64,000 nt of DNA, taken from positions 87,967 through 151,966 of the forward strand of contig JANYDK010000032.1 of assembly GCA_025363655.1 (NCBI GenBank), given 5' to 3'. The position numbers and the translations under genes are program-made. Shown here one piece after another: positions 49,865 to 59,403 of this stretch; position 1 is the first letter of the stretch; each line of letters starts with the position of its first letter. The stretch is from Deltaproteobacteria bacterium (GTDB lineage Bacteria; Myxococcota_A; Polyangia; Polyangiales; JADJMO01). The notes below the pieces were generated by a model. The model did no database searches. It saw only the letters and a program-made list of their open reading frames with translations, and was not told the DNA's origin.

Positions 49865-50148
49865 GTAGGGCGTTCGCTCGGCGAGCGCTCATGTCGTCGG
49901 GCATGCGATCCACCGAACATCCTCGACGCCTCGCGTGGGCGCGATCTGGATTCGAACCCTGCGCAGGTTCAACTCTGATCGCTCAGGGTTTCTCGCCAGA
50001 TCCAACCCTGGGGACGAACCCGCGCGTCCGCGACGCCATCAACAGTTCGAGTGGTTTCCAAGCGGAGTTGAACCCACGGCACCAACCCGCGCGCGCGACC
50101 CACCGCGCACGCCGCCAACGCCAGCCCGGGAGGGGAGGATAGAGAAAA

Positions 50149-50186
50149 GGCGACCGGGGCCTAGCCACCGATCGCCTTCTTTTTAC
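50149..50186. terminator. Bidirectional intrinsic terminator downstream of tRNA-Gly
   Basis: GGCGACCGG-N10-CCGATCGCC hairpin (one G-T pair) flanked by AAAA on one side and TTCTTTTT on the other. Confidence 0.75.
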
Positions 50187-50195
50187 GGCACTTCC

Positions 50196-50270
<75 letters not shown>

Positions 50271-50312
50271 AACTTCCACGCGCGAACCGTTCGGTCCGTC
50301 GTGAGGGATGGT

Positions 50313-50341
50313 CTTTTAGGCAACCCGCCCGCCCTGGTCAA
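50313..50341 (-). promoter_or_regulatory. Sigma-70-type promoter of tRNA-Gly
   Basis: TTGACC-N17-TAAAAG on the minus strand, about 43 bp upstream of the mature 5' end. Confidence 0.65.
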
Positions 50342-50559
50342 GCTTCGAATGCAACGACCCGTGACGATCGCATCGCGGCACTGAAAAGCCACACGCGTCG
50401 CACGCTCGGCCTCACCCACGGTCGGCGCCCACGCCAGCACTCCCGCTCCCTCTCTTTCGCCATCGTGCAGATTCCTTCTCGACACACGCCCTACCCGTGG
50501 TACGTTCTCGACATAACCCCCTAGCTTTGGACGGACCCGCCGAGGACGTACGCAAATCC

Positions 50560-51870
50560 ATGGACAACCGCACGCCTCAAAAAAACGCTCCTCCTCCCTC
50601 GCGCCGCGGTCCTCCGCCGAGCGGGCCCACCAGCACGCGCGATCGCGATCCACTGCAAGAGCGCGGAGGCGGATTCGCCTGGCTGCTCGCGCCGCACCCA
50701 GGACGCATTCGTGCAGTGCCCGTACACGCCGGAGGCATCCTCGGTCGTGACGAAGAGAGTGCTCTGCGCATCGATGCGCCGGGCGTCTCGGCGAATCACG
50801 CGCGCGTCGATCTGTTGCCGAAGGTGCCGGGGGGCCCTTCCGAGATCTACGTGACCGACGCGGGGACCACGGCGGGAACGTACGTCAGCGGGATGCGCGC
50901 GCAGCGCACGGTGCTTCACGACGGTGATTTGCTCCGCGTCGGCGGGGCGATCGCGCTCGTCGTCGAGAAAGACATCGGCAGCTACGACGGCAACGTGATC
51001 GACGAGTCGGGCATCGTGCGGGGCGCACGATCGCGACGCGGTTGGTATGCAGCCGTCGAACGCGCGCTCGCCGAGCCACGAGATGGCAAACGAGCGGCGA
51101 TCGTCATCGGTCCGCACGGGGCAGGGCGTCGAACGGTGGCGCGCAAGCTCCTCGCAGGGTTCGGCGTCGAGGTCGCTGCCGACGGTGGGCTCCCCGGTGA
51201 GGTCGATGTCGCGCTCATCGCCGAAGAGGCACTGGAAGTGGCGATCTCGCGCGCGGCGAGCGGCAACTCGGTGGTGCTGCGCAACCTCGGTCGCGTACCG
51301 GTGAGTGCGCAGCTGATCGTCGCGCGGGCGCTCGGAGAGCACCTCGACGCAGCGGTGATCGCCGTCTTCGAGGAAGCCCCGAGCGCGCTCGCCGAGGCGC
51401 TTTCGGCGCAGCTCGGTCTCCATCGCATCGAGATCCCCTCGCTCGAGCTACGTCGCGAAGAGATCCCGACCATCATTCGTACGCGCTTCGAGAAGCGGGG
51501 GGTCAACGCCAATCGCCTCTCGATCGAGCTCTACGAAGCGCTGACGCGCGCGGCGTGGCCGGGTGAGGTCGGCGAGCTCGTCGACTTGCTCGATCGCATC
51601 GCAGCGGCGCATCCCGACGTGCCGCGCCTCGGGCCCGAGCACCTGGTGCGTCCGCTCTCGCGACGGGGTGGTCGCAACCTCGCGCGTCCGGCGCAACCCG
51701 AGGGGGCGAGCGACGCCGATCGCATTCGCGCAGCGCTGGTGGAGGCCAAGGGGTCGGTCGCTGCGGCGGCGCGGGCGCTTCGTCTCTCGCGGCAGGCGCT
51801 CTATCGTGAGGCCGCGCGCCTCGGCATCGACATCCGGCGAACCCGGGACGACGCCGACGTCGGCACTTGA
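50560..51870 (+). CDS. FHA-domain protein with degenerate EBP-like AAA+ core and Fis-type HTH
   Basis: GILGRDEESALRIDAPGVSANHARVDLLP (FHA); GPHGAGRRTVARKLL (degenerate Walker A); AWPGEVGELVDLLDRI; AAAARALRLSRQALYREAARLGI (Fis HTH). Confidence 0.82.
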   Translation: MDNRTPQKNAPPPSRRGPPPSGPTSTRDRDPLQERGGGFAWLLAPHPGRIRAVPVHAGGILGRDEESALRIDAPGVSANHARVDLLPKVPGGPSEIYVTDAGTTAGTYVSGMRAQRTVLHDGDLLRVGGAIALVVEKDIGSYDGNVIDESGIVRGARSRRGWYAAVERALAEPRDGKRAAIVIGPHGAGRRTVARKLLAGFGVEVAADGGLPGEVDVALIAEEALEVAISRAASGNSVVLRNLGRVPVSAQLIVARALGEHLDAAVIAVFEEAPSALAEALSAQLGLHRIEIPSLELRREEIPTIIRTRFEKRGVNANRLSIELYEALTRAAWPGEVGELVDLLDRIAAAHPDVPRLGPEHLVRPLSRRGGRNLARPAQPEGASDADRIRAALVEAKGSVAAAARALRLSRQALYREAARLGIDIRRTRDDADVGT

Positions 51871-51923
51871 GCGCACCTGAGCGGCGCACTCCGCCGTCCG
51901 GACTTGCTAGTATGGGCCCCCCC

Positions 51924-52697
51924 ATGAAGCCGCTCATTCACCTCGAAGGCAAAGTCGCGATCGTCACCGGCGGCAGTCGTGGCATCGGCGAGTCGATCGC
52001 GCGCGCGTTCGCTGCGCATGGTGCCAAGGTCGTCATCGCGTCGCGCAAGGTCGAGGGCTGCGAGAAGGTCGCGCGTTCGATCTGCGACGGTGGCGGAGAC
52101 GCGATCGGCGTCGCCTTCCACGCAGGCGATTTGACGGCGCCGCAGAAGCTGCTCGACGCCTCGCTCGCGAAGTTCGGCAAGGTCGACGTCTTGGTCAACA
52201 ACGCCGCCACCAACCCTCACTTCGGCCCGTTTCTCACGGTCGAACAAGGGCAGTGGGAGAAGACGTTCGAGGTCAATTTACGCGGCTATTTCGAGATGTC
52301 GCGCACCGTCGCCCGCCACCTCGGTGATCGCGGCGCGTCCGGATCGATCCTCAACGTCGCCAGCGTCGTCGCGCTCAGTGGGGCGCCGCTGCAAGGGGTC
52401 TACGCGATGACCAAGGCGGCGGTCATCTCGATGACCAAGACGTTGGCGGTCGAGCTCGCGGCGATGAACATTCGCGTCAACGCTCTCGCTCCGGGCGTCG
52501 TCGACACGCGCTTCGCCTCCGCGCTGGTGCACAACCCCGACATCAACAAGCTGATCATGGATCGCACGCCGATGAAGCGCGTCGCTCATCCCGACGAAAT
52601 GGCGGGCGCCGCGCTCTACCTCTCGAGCGACGCGGCCAGCTACGTCACCGGCCACACGATGGTCGTCGACGGCGGGCTCACCATCTCCGGGTTCTGA
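51924..52697 (+). CDS. SDR-family oxidoreductase (FabG-like)
   Basis: KVAIVTGGSRGIGESIARAFAAHGA, VLVNNAATNPHFG, GVYAMTKAAVISMTKTLAVELA, VDGGLTISGF. Confidence 0.92.
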   Translation: MKPLIHLEGKVAIVTGGSRGIGESIARAFAAHGAKVVIASRKVEGCEKVARSICDGGGDAIGVAFHAGDLTAPQKLLDASLAKFGKVDVLVNNAATNPHFGPFLTVEQGQWEKTFEVNLRGYFEMSRTVARHLGDRGASGSILNVASVVALSGAPLQGVYAMTKAAVISMTKTLAVELAAMNIRVNALAPGVVDTRFASALVHNPDINKLIMDRTPMKRVAHPDEMAGAALYLSSDAASYVTGHTMVVDGGLTISGF

Positions 52698-52699
52698 GC

Positions 52700-53413
52700 G
52701 TGAGCGTGATCGTCCTCTTCGATCTCGACGGCACCGTGCTCACCTTCGCCGATGCGTCTCCGGGGCCGGGGCGCGCGTCGATGGAGCGGGCGATGTTCCT
52801 CCTCCACGGGCTCGCCGGAGCCTCCAAGGGAATGCGCTTCGCCGGCGGCACCGATCGAGGCATCGCGCGTGCGCTGCTCGCGCGCACGGGGATGGCGGCC
52901 GAGGCGATCGACGACGCCATCGATCCGTTCCTCGCGACCTATGCCGCCGAGCTGCGCACCGAGCTGAAGACGCGACGTTACAGGCCGGTCGGTGACGTCG
53001 TCGAGACGGCGCGTGTGCTCCGCGAGAAGGGCGCGCTCGTCACCGTCGCCACCGGCAACACGCGCGAAGGAGCCCGTTTGAAGCTCGATTCAGCGGGCCT
53101 CACGCATTGCTTCGATCTCTCGCGCGGCGGCTTCGGTTGCGACGCCGAAGAGCGTCCCGACGTGCTTCGTGCCGCTTTGAAGCGCTCGCGCGCCAGCGAA
53201 GGTCACGAAAATGCCCCGGTGGTGGTCGTCGGCGACACCGAATACGACGTCTCCGCAGCACGCGCGATCGGCGCCAAATGCGTCGGCGTGGCCCTTCGTG
53301 ACGAGGTGCGCGAAGAGCTCCAGCGGGCAGGCGCCGACCTCATCGTCGACGACTGCGGACCGGCCGTGATCGACGCCATCGCGAGCGTCTCCCGCGAGCT
53401 CGCGAGTCGCTAG
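52700..53413 (+). CDS. HAD-superfamily hydrolase
   Basis: VIVLFDLDGTVL; VTVATGNTREGARLKLDSAGL; VVVVGDTEYDVSAARAIGAKCVGVA; 2-bp gap after the SDR gene. Confidence 0.9.
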   Translation: MSVIVLFDLDGTVLTFADASPGPGRASMERAMFLLHGLAGASKGMRFAGGTDRGIARALLARTGMAAEAIDDAIDPFLATYAAELRTELKTRRYRPVGDVVETARVLREKGALVTVATGNTREGARLKLDSAGLTHCFDLSRGGFGCDAEERPDVLRAALKRSRASEGHENAPVVVVGDTEYDVSAARAIGAKCVGVALRDEVREELQRAGADLIVDDCGPAVIDAIASVSRELASR

Positions 53414-53430
53414 CTCGCTCGGTCGCCGAA

Positions 53431-55449
53431 CTACTCGAGTCGCTCCGCCAAGCGCTCGGCGGCGCGCAGGGCCATCGCCATGATCGTCATCTGCGGATTG
53501 ACGCCGAGGCTGCTCGGCACCGCGCTCCCGTCCATCACGTAGAGCCCGGCGACCTCGTGCGTCTCGTGATCGGGACCGAGCACGCTGGTGCGTGGATCGG
53601 TCCCCACGCGGGCCGTGCCGAGCGGATGAAAGGCCGTGATTTCCAGGTCGCTGGCGCGCAGCTTGCGATGCGCCAGGCCCTCGATGTCGGCGCGCGAGGA
53701 GACCTCCGGGGTGCCAGCGATGAACGGATAGATGCGCTTGGCGCCGGCCGCGAGATAGACCTCGCAGAGGCGCACTACGCCACGTTGCAAGCGTGCGAGA
53801 TCATGATCGTTGAGGTCGTAGGTGATGAGCGGCTTGCCTCCGGGACCGGCACGCACCGCGCCGCGCGAGGTGTCCTTGACCATCAGGCCGAAGGTCGCGA
53901 TGTGTGGAAAGCGCGACATGATCTCCATCAGGCGCTTGCCGACGTAGGGCACGCCGACGGCGGTGATGTCGAAGGGGGTCGAGCCGCCTTCGAGCATGAT
54001 GCCTTCCGTGGCGAGATCTTCGATGGCGTAGGCCTGGGGAATGCCGCGCGACTGATCGATGACCTCGTCGAACATCGCCAGCACCTTCGTGGCGGGATGA
54101 ATCGAGAGGTTTTTTCCCAGCATCGGCGCGCGAAGGCCGGCCTTGCGCAAGATCACCGGCGTGACCAGCGCGCCGCCGGCGATGACGACGGCAGCTGCTT
54201 TGACGACGAAGCGACGACCCGATCCGAGCGTGCCGGCGACTCCCCGGGCGCGTCCGGCGACAGTGACGATCTCGTCGACTTTGGCGGCGGTGACCAGCTG
54301 CGCGCCTCGTTCGAGCGCTGCCGGCACGTAGCTGACGTCGGTCGAGCGCTTGGCGCCGGTGGGACATCCGAAACAGCAGATGCCCTGACCGTCGCATCCT
54401 TCGGTGTTGCGACGGAGCGGTCCGTGATGGAGGAGGCCGAGCTTGCGCGCGCCGCGTTCGATGACGCGCCCGACGCCACCGAGGAACTCGGCCTCAGCCG
54501 GCGCGACGCGGAGCATGGCCTCGACCTGTTGGTAGTACGGCGACATCGACTCGGCGGAGAAGCCGAAGAGCCCGAGGTCGCGTCGCCACTCGGAAAAAAC
54601 AGGCTCCGGCGCGCGATAGCAGGTGCCGCTGTTGATGACCGTTGAGCCGCCGACCGCGCGACCGGCCCACACCGGGACGCCGACGTTGCCCCACGCGAGG
54701 GTGAGCCCCATGTCGCGATAGAGCAGCTTGGTCATGTCGTTGCCGCGTCCGTTGAACGACGAGCGACGGTGGTAATCGCCCTCCTCGAGGAGGAGCACCG
54801 CGCGTCCACGACGGGCGAGCTCGTACGCGGCTGCGGCGCCACCGGCTCCGGTGCCGACGACGACGACCTCCGCTTCGAGCTCCAGCGTTTCGTCGCGTGC
54901 GTCACCCACCGCGCCGACGTCGCGACCGTTCGTCACTTGCGCCATCCATCGCGGCGGCTCGTCCTTGACGGCGTCGGTCTCGTAGCGACAGCCGACGTGC
55001 GCGTACATCTCGGGCGCGTCGAAGTGCGCGTACTTGATTGGCGAGAGGAGCGCGTGGAGCGACGAGCGGACGAGGTGCGTGCGACCTCCCGCCCATGCCT
55101 CGAGGTGCGCCTCGGCGACGTCACGATTCAGCTTGGAAAAAGGCTTGCCGCGCGTCGGCAAGGTCGAGAGCTCGGCCAGCCAGAGGAGCGCGCGGTAACC
55201 CTTCCAAACGGACGCCGGCAGCCCACGCATCATGCGCGTGAGGCGTGTCAGCGTCGCCGGACCTCCTCCATCGAGCAGCGTGCCCGAAGGAAGGGCGGCC
55301 GCCGCGAGCGCGATGACGATCGCTTCTTCGCGGGACGAGAGCGACCACGACTGCGCGGTCGCGAACGGGTCACGCGTCGGCCCGGACGATCCGGCGGTCT
55401 CACGCGCGGCAGAGGAAGGGCTCGTAGGCTCCCGCAGGGCGGCTGACAT
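53431..55449 (-). CDS. GMC-family FAD-dependent oxidoreductase
   Basis: VVVVGTGAGGAAAAYELARRGRAVLLLEEG; AVGGSTVINSGTCYR; C-terminal AFHPLGTARVG...GLYVMDGSAVPSSLGVNPQMTIMAMALRAAERL. Confidence 0.93.
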   Translation of the reverse strand: MSAALREPTSPSSAARETAGSSGPTRDPFATAQSWSLSSREEAIVIALAAAALPSGTLLDGGGPATLTRLTRMMRGLPASVWKGYRALLWLAELSTLPTRGKPFSKLNRDVAEAHLEAWAGGRTHLVRSSLHALLSPIKYAHFDAPEMYAHVGCRYETDAVKDEPPRWMAQVTNGRDVGAVGDARDETLELEAEVVVVGTGAGGAAAAYELARRGRAVLLLEEGDYHRRSSFNGRGNDMTKLLYRDMGLTLAWGNVGVPVWAGRAVGGSTVINSGTCYRAPEPVFSEWRRDLGLFGFSAESMSPYYQQVEAMLRVAPAEAEFLGGVGRVIERGARKLGLLHHGPLRRNTEGCDGQGICCFGCPTGAKRSTDVSYVPAALERGAQLVTAAKVDEIVTVAGRARGVAGTLGSGRRFVVKAAAVVIAGGALVTPVILRKAGLRAPMLGKNLSIHPATKVLAMFDEVIDQSRGIPQAYAIEDLATEGIMLEGGSTPFDITAVGVPYVGKRLMEIMSRFPHIATFGLMVKDTSRGAVRAGPGGKPLITYDLNDHDLARLQRGVVRLCEVYLAAGAKRIYPFIAGTPEVSSRADIEGLAHRKLRASDLEITAFHPLGTARVGTDPRTSVLGPDHETHEVAGLYVMDGSAVPSSLGVNPQMTIMAMALRAAERLAERLE

Positions 55450-55452
55450 ATC

Positions 55453-55478
55453 GAGTATTCTGTATCAATAGAACACTC
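55453..55478. promoter_or_regulatory. Imperfect 26-bp inverted repeat at the GMC oxidoreductase start
   Basis: GAGTATTCT-N8-AGAACACTC (8/9 arm pairs), AT-rich, 3 bp upstream of the start codon. Confidence 0.5.
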
Positions 55479-55511
55479 AAATCCAGCCCAATTCAGCGGC
55501 GCGCTCGTTGA

Positions 55512-57896
55512 TCAGGCCAAACCGGCGCGCCTTCGCACGAACCAATGGAGGGACATCGCCAGCGCCGCGAGCGCACCCCAGGCCCACGCAGGGAGAATCG
55601 GCGACACCGTTCGCTCGAGCGCGACCAGCGCGGCCGTCGGGGTCGGCAGGTCGCCTTCCTTGCCTGGCGAGACCACCGCGCCGCCCGTCCACTTCGCCAG
55701 CTTCTCGAGGTTGTCGCGGTTCGGCCGGGTGTCGGCCCACTCGCTCCCGCCTCGCTCACAAGCGCCGAGCGTACGCGTCGCCAGCGCACCGAGGGCGGGC
55801 TCGACGTCTTGCTCGGAGATGCCGAGACGAATCGCCCACGCGCCCTCGGGGAGACCGGCAGCGGCCCCGAGCGGCACGAGCGCGGGCGGCGTCGCATCGA
55901 GAGGGACGTCGAGCGTGCTCGGTGCATCTTCTCCGACGCGGATGCGCGGCGCGGTGATCGGCGCGAAGGCAGCGCGGAGGCGCGCGGGTCCGAGCACTGG
56001 CGAGGCCTCGATGCGAAGGGCAGCTGGCGCTCCCGCGAGGCAATCGGAGTTGCCGCTCGCGTGCACGAGCTTGGCGCGCACCGGCTCGTAGCGCACGTCG
56101 CGCATCAGCCATCCGAGGAGCCCTCGGAAGAGCGCATCGAAGCCGCGGCCGCCGTTCTTCGCCGCCGAGGGCCCCGAAGCGAGGAGGCGCGTCGAGTCGA
56201 GACCGAGGGCGATCGATCGACCATCGCCGATGTCGCCGATCGCGAGCACGGGCATCGGCTTGCCGCTCGGCGTCTTCCGACGTGGATGCGTCCAGAGCGC
56301 GACGCCGCCGTGGAGTGTGTCTCCGAGCACGTTTACCCCTGGAAATGCAGGCAAGTCGTCGTCGCTGGTGGCCATCAGCGCCTCGAGCTCGGCGAGGATC
56401 GGCGAGGCCCGCGCGGCCGGAGTCCGCACCGGAACGAACGGCGCGCTGTCGACGCCTTGGCTGACGTCGATGACCTTCGGGATCTCGACCGGCGTCACGC
56501 GCGCCAGGGCAGTGCCGGCATAGCCGCCGTTGGAGAACGAGTTGGGTCCGCCGATGTGGACGAGCCCGCCGCCCTTCTCGACGTAGCGCGCGATCGCCGG
56601 CAGGTGCGGCGTGAGACCGTAGGGCTCGGCGTCGAAGTCCTGGAAGATGATCGCGTCGAAGGTCGGCAGATACTCGGTGAAGAGCTCGCGGACGGGGAAG
56701 GGGATGAGCGCCAGCTCTTCGTCGGGGGCCGACACGTCGTCGCCCGGCGTGCGCAAGATGAAGAACGAGACGACGTCCATCGCCGCGTCGCTCTTCAGCC
56801 AGGTGCGAAGCGTGCGCACGTCGAAGCTCGGACGACCGGCGATGTGAAGCACGCGCACGCGCTCTCGAGCGACGTCGAGCGTGAGGAGCCGGCGATCGTT
56901 CTCGGGGATGGCGTCGTCCTTCGGAGCGCCGACCGAGATCTCGAGCGCGCGCGTGCCGGCGCGTTCGATGGTGACGGGGAGCTCGATGGTCGCGGTGCCG
57001 TCCTTGACCGAGGCGGTGCCGGTGGCGAGCAATTCCGAACCGTCGGCGCTGCCGCTGCTGGTGCTGGTGCTGCTCCCGCCGCTTCCGCTGCTCCCGAGAG
57101 CCGCGTCGGGCTCGCGCAGTTCACGCACGGTGACGGTCAAATCGCCGCACGAAAGGCCTCCCGTGCATCCGACCTCGACGCGCAGGGGCAAGGCTTGGTG
57201 CGCGACCGCGGCGCCGGCGACGTGCACTGCCCGGATCGACGCGTCCTTCGGCGAGCCATTGCCGACGGCGACGGCGTGAATTTTCGGACCTCCCGTCAGC
57301 GTGCTCGGATCGGGGAGCGCGACGGCGCCATCGCTGACGACGACGATGGTGGTCGGCGCATCTTCGGGGGAGGCCGCGAGCGCGCGGAGGGCGGAGCTGA
57401 GATCGCTCGCACCTTCGTCTGCGCGCATGAGCGCCGAGCTCGCCGGCGGTAGCTCGATGTCGACGCGTGGCACTCCATTTCCGAAGGCGAGGACGTCGAC
57501 GCGACCTCCGAGGCGTTTGCGGAGCTCGGCCACCGAACGCTCGGCGACGTCGATGCGCGGCGCGCCATTGGCGACGTCGGTCTCGGAGAGCGCCATCGAG
57601 CGCGAGCGATCGAGGAGCACGACCACGCGCGGCGCCACGCTCACCTCGCGCGCGCGGAGCCGTTGCGGCCGGACGATGGCGGCGACGAACGTGAGCGTCG
57701 CCAGCAGCCCCGTGACCACCACCAGGACACGCCGCAAAGGAGACGACGAAGCGCCGCGAGCGCGCGCGCGGAACACCTCGAAGAAGAGCAAGGCGACGCT
57801 GACCACCGCCGCGCCCACCGCGATCGTGAGGAGCGCGCGGGGCAGGTCATCGGCGGGGATGATCGCCGTGCGCAGGGTCGAGGTCGGTTCAAGCAC
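55512..57896 (-). CDS. vWA/glutamine-amidotransferase-like membrane protein
   Basis: VVVLLDRSRSMALSE (MIDAS-like), TM segments at N-terminus, FDAIIFQDFDAEPYGLTPHLPAIARYVEKGGGLVHIGGPNSFSNGGY. Confidence 0.85.
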   Translation of the reverse strand: MLEPTSTLRTAIIPADDLPRALLTIAVGAAVVSVALLFFEVFRARARGASSSPLRRVLVVVTGLLATLTFVAAIVRPQRLRAREVSVAPRVVVLLDRSRSMALSETDVANGAPRIDVAERSVAELRKRLGGRVDVLAFGNGVPRVDIELPPASSALMRADEGASDLSSALRALAASPEDAPTTIVVVSDGAVALPDPSTLTGGPKIHAVAVGNGSPKDASIRAVHVAGAAVAHQALPLRVEVGCTGGLSCGDLTVTVRELREPDAALGSSGSGGSSTSTSSGSADGSELLATGTASVKDGTATIELPVTIERAGTRALEISVGAPKDDAIPENDRRLLTLDVARERVRVLHIAGRPSFDVRTLRTWLKSDAAMDVVSFFILRTPGDDVSAPDEELALIPFPVRELFTEYLPTFDAIIFQDFDAEPYGLTPHLPAIARYVEKGGGLVHIGGPNSFSNGGYAGTALARVTPVEIPKVIDVSQGVDSAPFVPVRTPAARASPILAELEALMATSDDDLPAFPGVNVLGDTLHGGVALWTHPRRKTPSGKPMPVLAIGDIGDGRSIALGLDSTRLLASGPSAAKNGGRGFDALFRGLLGWLMRDVRYEPVRAKLVHASGNSDCLAGAPAALRIEASPVLGPARLRAAFAPITAPRIRVGEDAPSTLDVPLDATPPALVPLGAAAGLPEGAWAIRLGISEQDVEPALGALATRTLGACERGGSEWADTRPNRDNLEKLAKWTGGAVVSPGKEGDLPTPTAALVALERTVSPILPAWAWGALAALAMSLHWFVRRRAGLA

Positions 57897-57902
57897 GGCG
57901 AA

Positions 57903-58712
57903 TCAAGGCACCGAGGCCTTGCGCTTGAGAAGGAAGGGCGCGTGCACCGCGTCGTCCTTGTAGTTGGTGGTGAGCGCGTAGAGGGCGATGTTGACGGCGA
58001 AGCGGATGGCGCGCTCGCGTTGCACGTCGCCGTCGGGCTCGACGCTCATCTCCCAGGTGCCGAGCGTGTTGCGCGCGAGCGCGCCGCCGAGATCGTGCGC
58101 GAGGAAGATGACCCGCAAGGTGCCGGCGTGGATGATCGCGTCGCACGTCGCGGTGCCGGCGAGCCGACCGTACGGCCGCGCCGGTTTCAGCAGATAGAAC
58201 GTGCGATAGAGCACGTGATCGTTCGGCACCGCGACCGGCACCGAGTCGGGGAGGATGCGAGCGACCTCGCGCCTCGCGTCCTTGCCGAACGTCCCGACGT
58301 CGGGATCGGCGTCGTCGACGACGAGGAGCCCTCCGAGCGCGAAGAACTGACGAAGCGCAGCCACCTCGTTCGAGGGGAGCGCGGTGAGGCTCGAGGTGCC
58401 CGACCAATAGGCGAACGGTCCGTCGAGAAGGAGCGGGTCGGTCGGCTTCATCAGCCGCGGCGTACGTCTCGCGGGCGCGCTGGTGCGCTTCTCGACCTCG
58501 GCGCTCCATCGACCGGGCGAGGTCGCGTGTGCGGCGCCACTGACGCCGCCGGCGAGCAGGATTTTCGGCTCGAATGCGCCGTCGTCGCCGAACGCACGCG
58601 CTTCTCGCGACGTGCCGAGGACCCCCGCGCTGGCCAACGTGGCGCTCGCGGCCGCGAGAAATCCGCGTCGGTTCACGTTCGTGCCCGACGGCCGATCGAT
58701 GCGCGAGGTCAT
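57903..58712 (-). CDS. DUF4159-like protein with Tat-type signal
   Basis: NRRGFLAAASATLASAGVLG; LRQFFALGGLLVVDDADP; HPLY-like PNDHVLYRTFYLL. Confidence 0.78.
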   Translation of the reverse strand: MTSRIDRPSGTNVNRRGFLAAASATLASAGVLGTSREARAFGDDGAFEPKILLAGGVSGAAHATSPGRWSAEVEKRTSAPARRTPRLMKPTDPLLLDGPFAYWSGTSSLTALPSNEVAALRQFFALGGLLVVDDADPDVGTFGKDARREVARILPDSVPVAVPNDHVLYRTFYLLKPARPYGRLAGTATCDAIIHAGTLRVIFLAHDLGGALARNTLGTWEMSVEPDGDVQRERAIRFAVNIALYALTTNYKDDAVHAPFLLKRKASVP

Positions 58713-59374
58713 TCGAAGTTTTCGACGTACCAGGTGCCCTGATCGCGCTTCAGCTTGACGCGATGGCCGTTGCTCAACTTGACCTCGACCTCGTCGCCGG
58801 TGCCGGGCGTGAGCTGGAGGGCCGAGGGATTCTCGAGCGCCTCGACGAGCCCACGGAGCTGCGCTTCGACCGCGGCGCGGAGCTGCGGCGAGAGGAGTCG
58901 CATGAGCGCGGGATAGCTACGACGCTTGAGAATGTCGCGGAGGCTGGCGAGCGCTTCTTCGGGCGTGGTGCCGCCGCCGGGGAGCATGCCGGCCGAGGAG
59001 ATGCCGAACTTTCCGTCTTTGAGCACCAGCGCCGCTTCCGAGCCGTCGTCGAAGCGAAGCCGCGCGACCGAGACGATGGCGCCTTCCGCCGCGCGCACGG
59101 CCTTCGCTTGATCGGCGAGCTCGGCCTTCGACGAGGCGACGGCCTTCTCGACCTCGGACTTCGAGGTCGCGGCGCGCGATCGGGCCGAGAGCATCGCGTA
59201 GATGGCTTCGGCGTCGCCCTTTTCCGCCGCAGCGGCGTAGGCCTCGGCGGCGTCCTTCGGGTCGGGGATGGAGCCCTCGCGCGCGCACCCGGAGCTGGAG
59301 ATTGCGGCGAGCGCCAGTGCCGATGCCAGCAGACTGACCAGATGGACCGAGCATGCGAGACGCAAGATGCGCAC
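58709..59374 (-). CDS. Lipoprotein of unknown function
   Basis: LALAAISSSGCAREG lipobox; ATGA overlap with the DUF4159-like gene. Confidence 0.75.
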   Translation of the reverse strand: MRILRLACSVHLVSLLASALALAAISSSGCAREGSIPDPKDAAEAYAAAAEKGDAEAIYAMLSARSRAATSKSEVEKAVASSKAELADQAKAVRAAEGAIVSVARLRFDDGSEAALVLKDGKFGISSAGMLPGGGTTPEEALASLRDILKRRSYPALMRLLSPQLRAAVEAQLRGLVEALENPSALQLTPGTGDEVEVKLSNGHRVKLKRDQGTWYVENFE

Positions 59375-59403
59375 GCGGAGACGCTACCCTAGCATCGGCG
59401 ATC

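Noticed and set aside
55545-57452. 635-aa plus-strand ORF
   Set aside because: Antisense to the vWA protein; Arg/Glu/Gly-rich mirror frame
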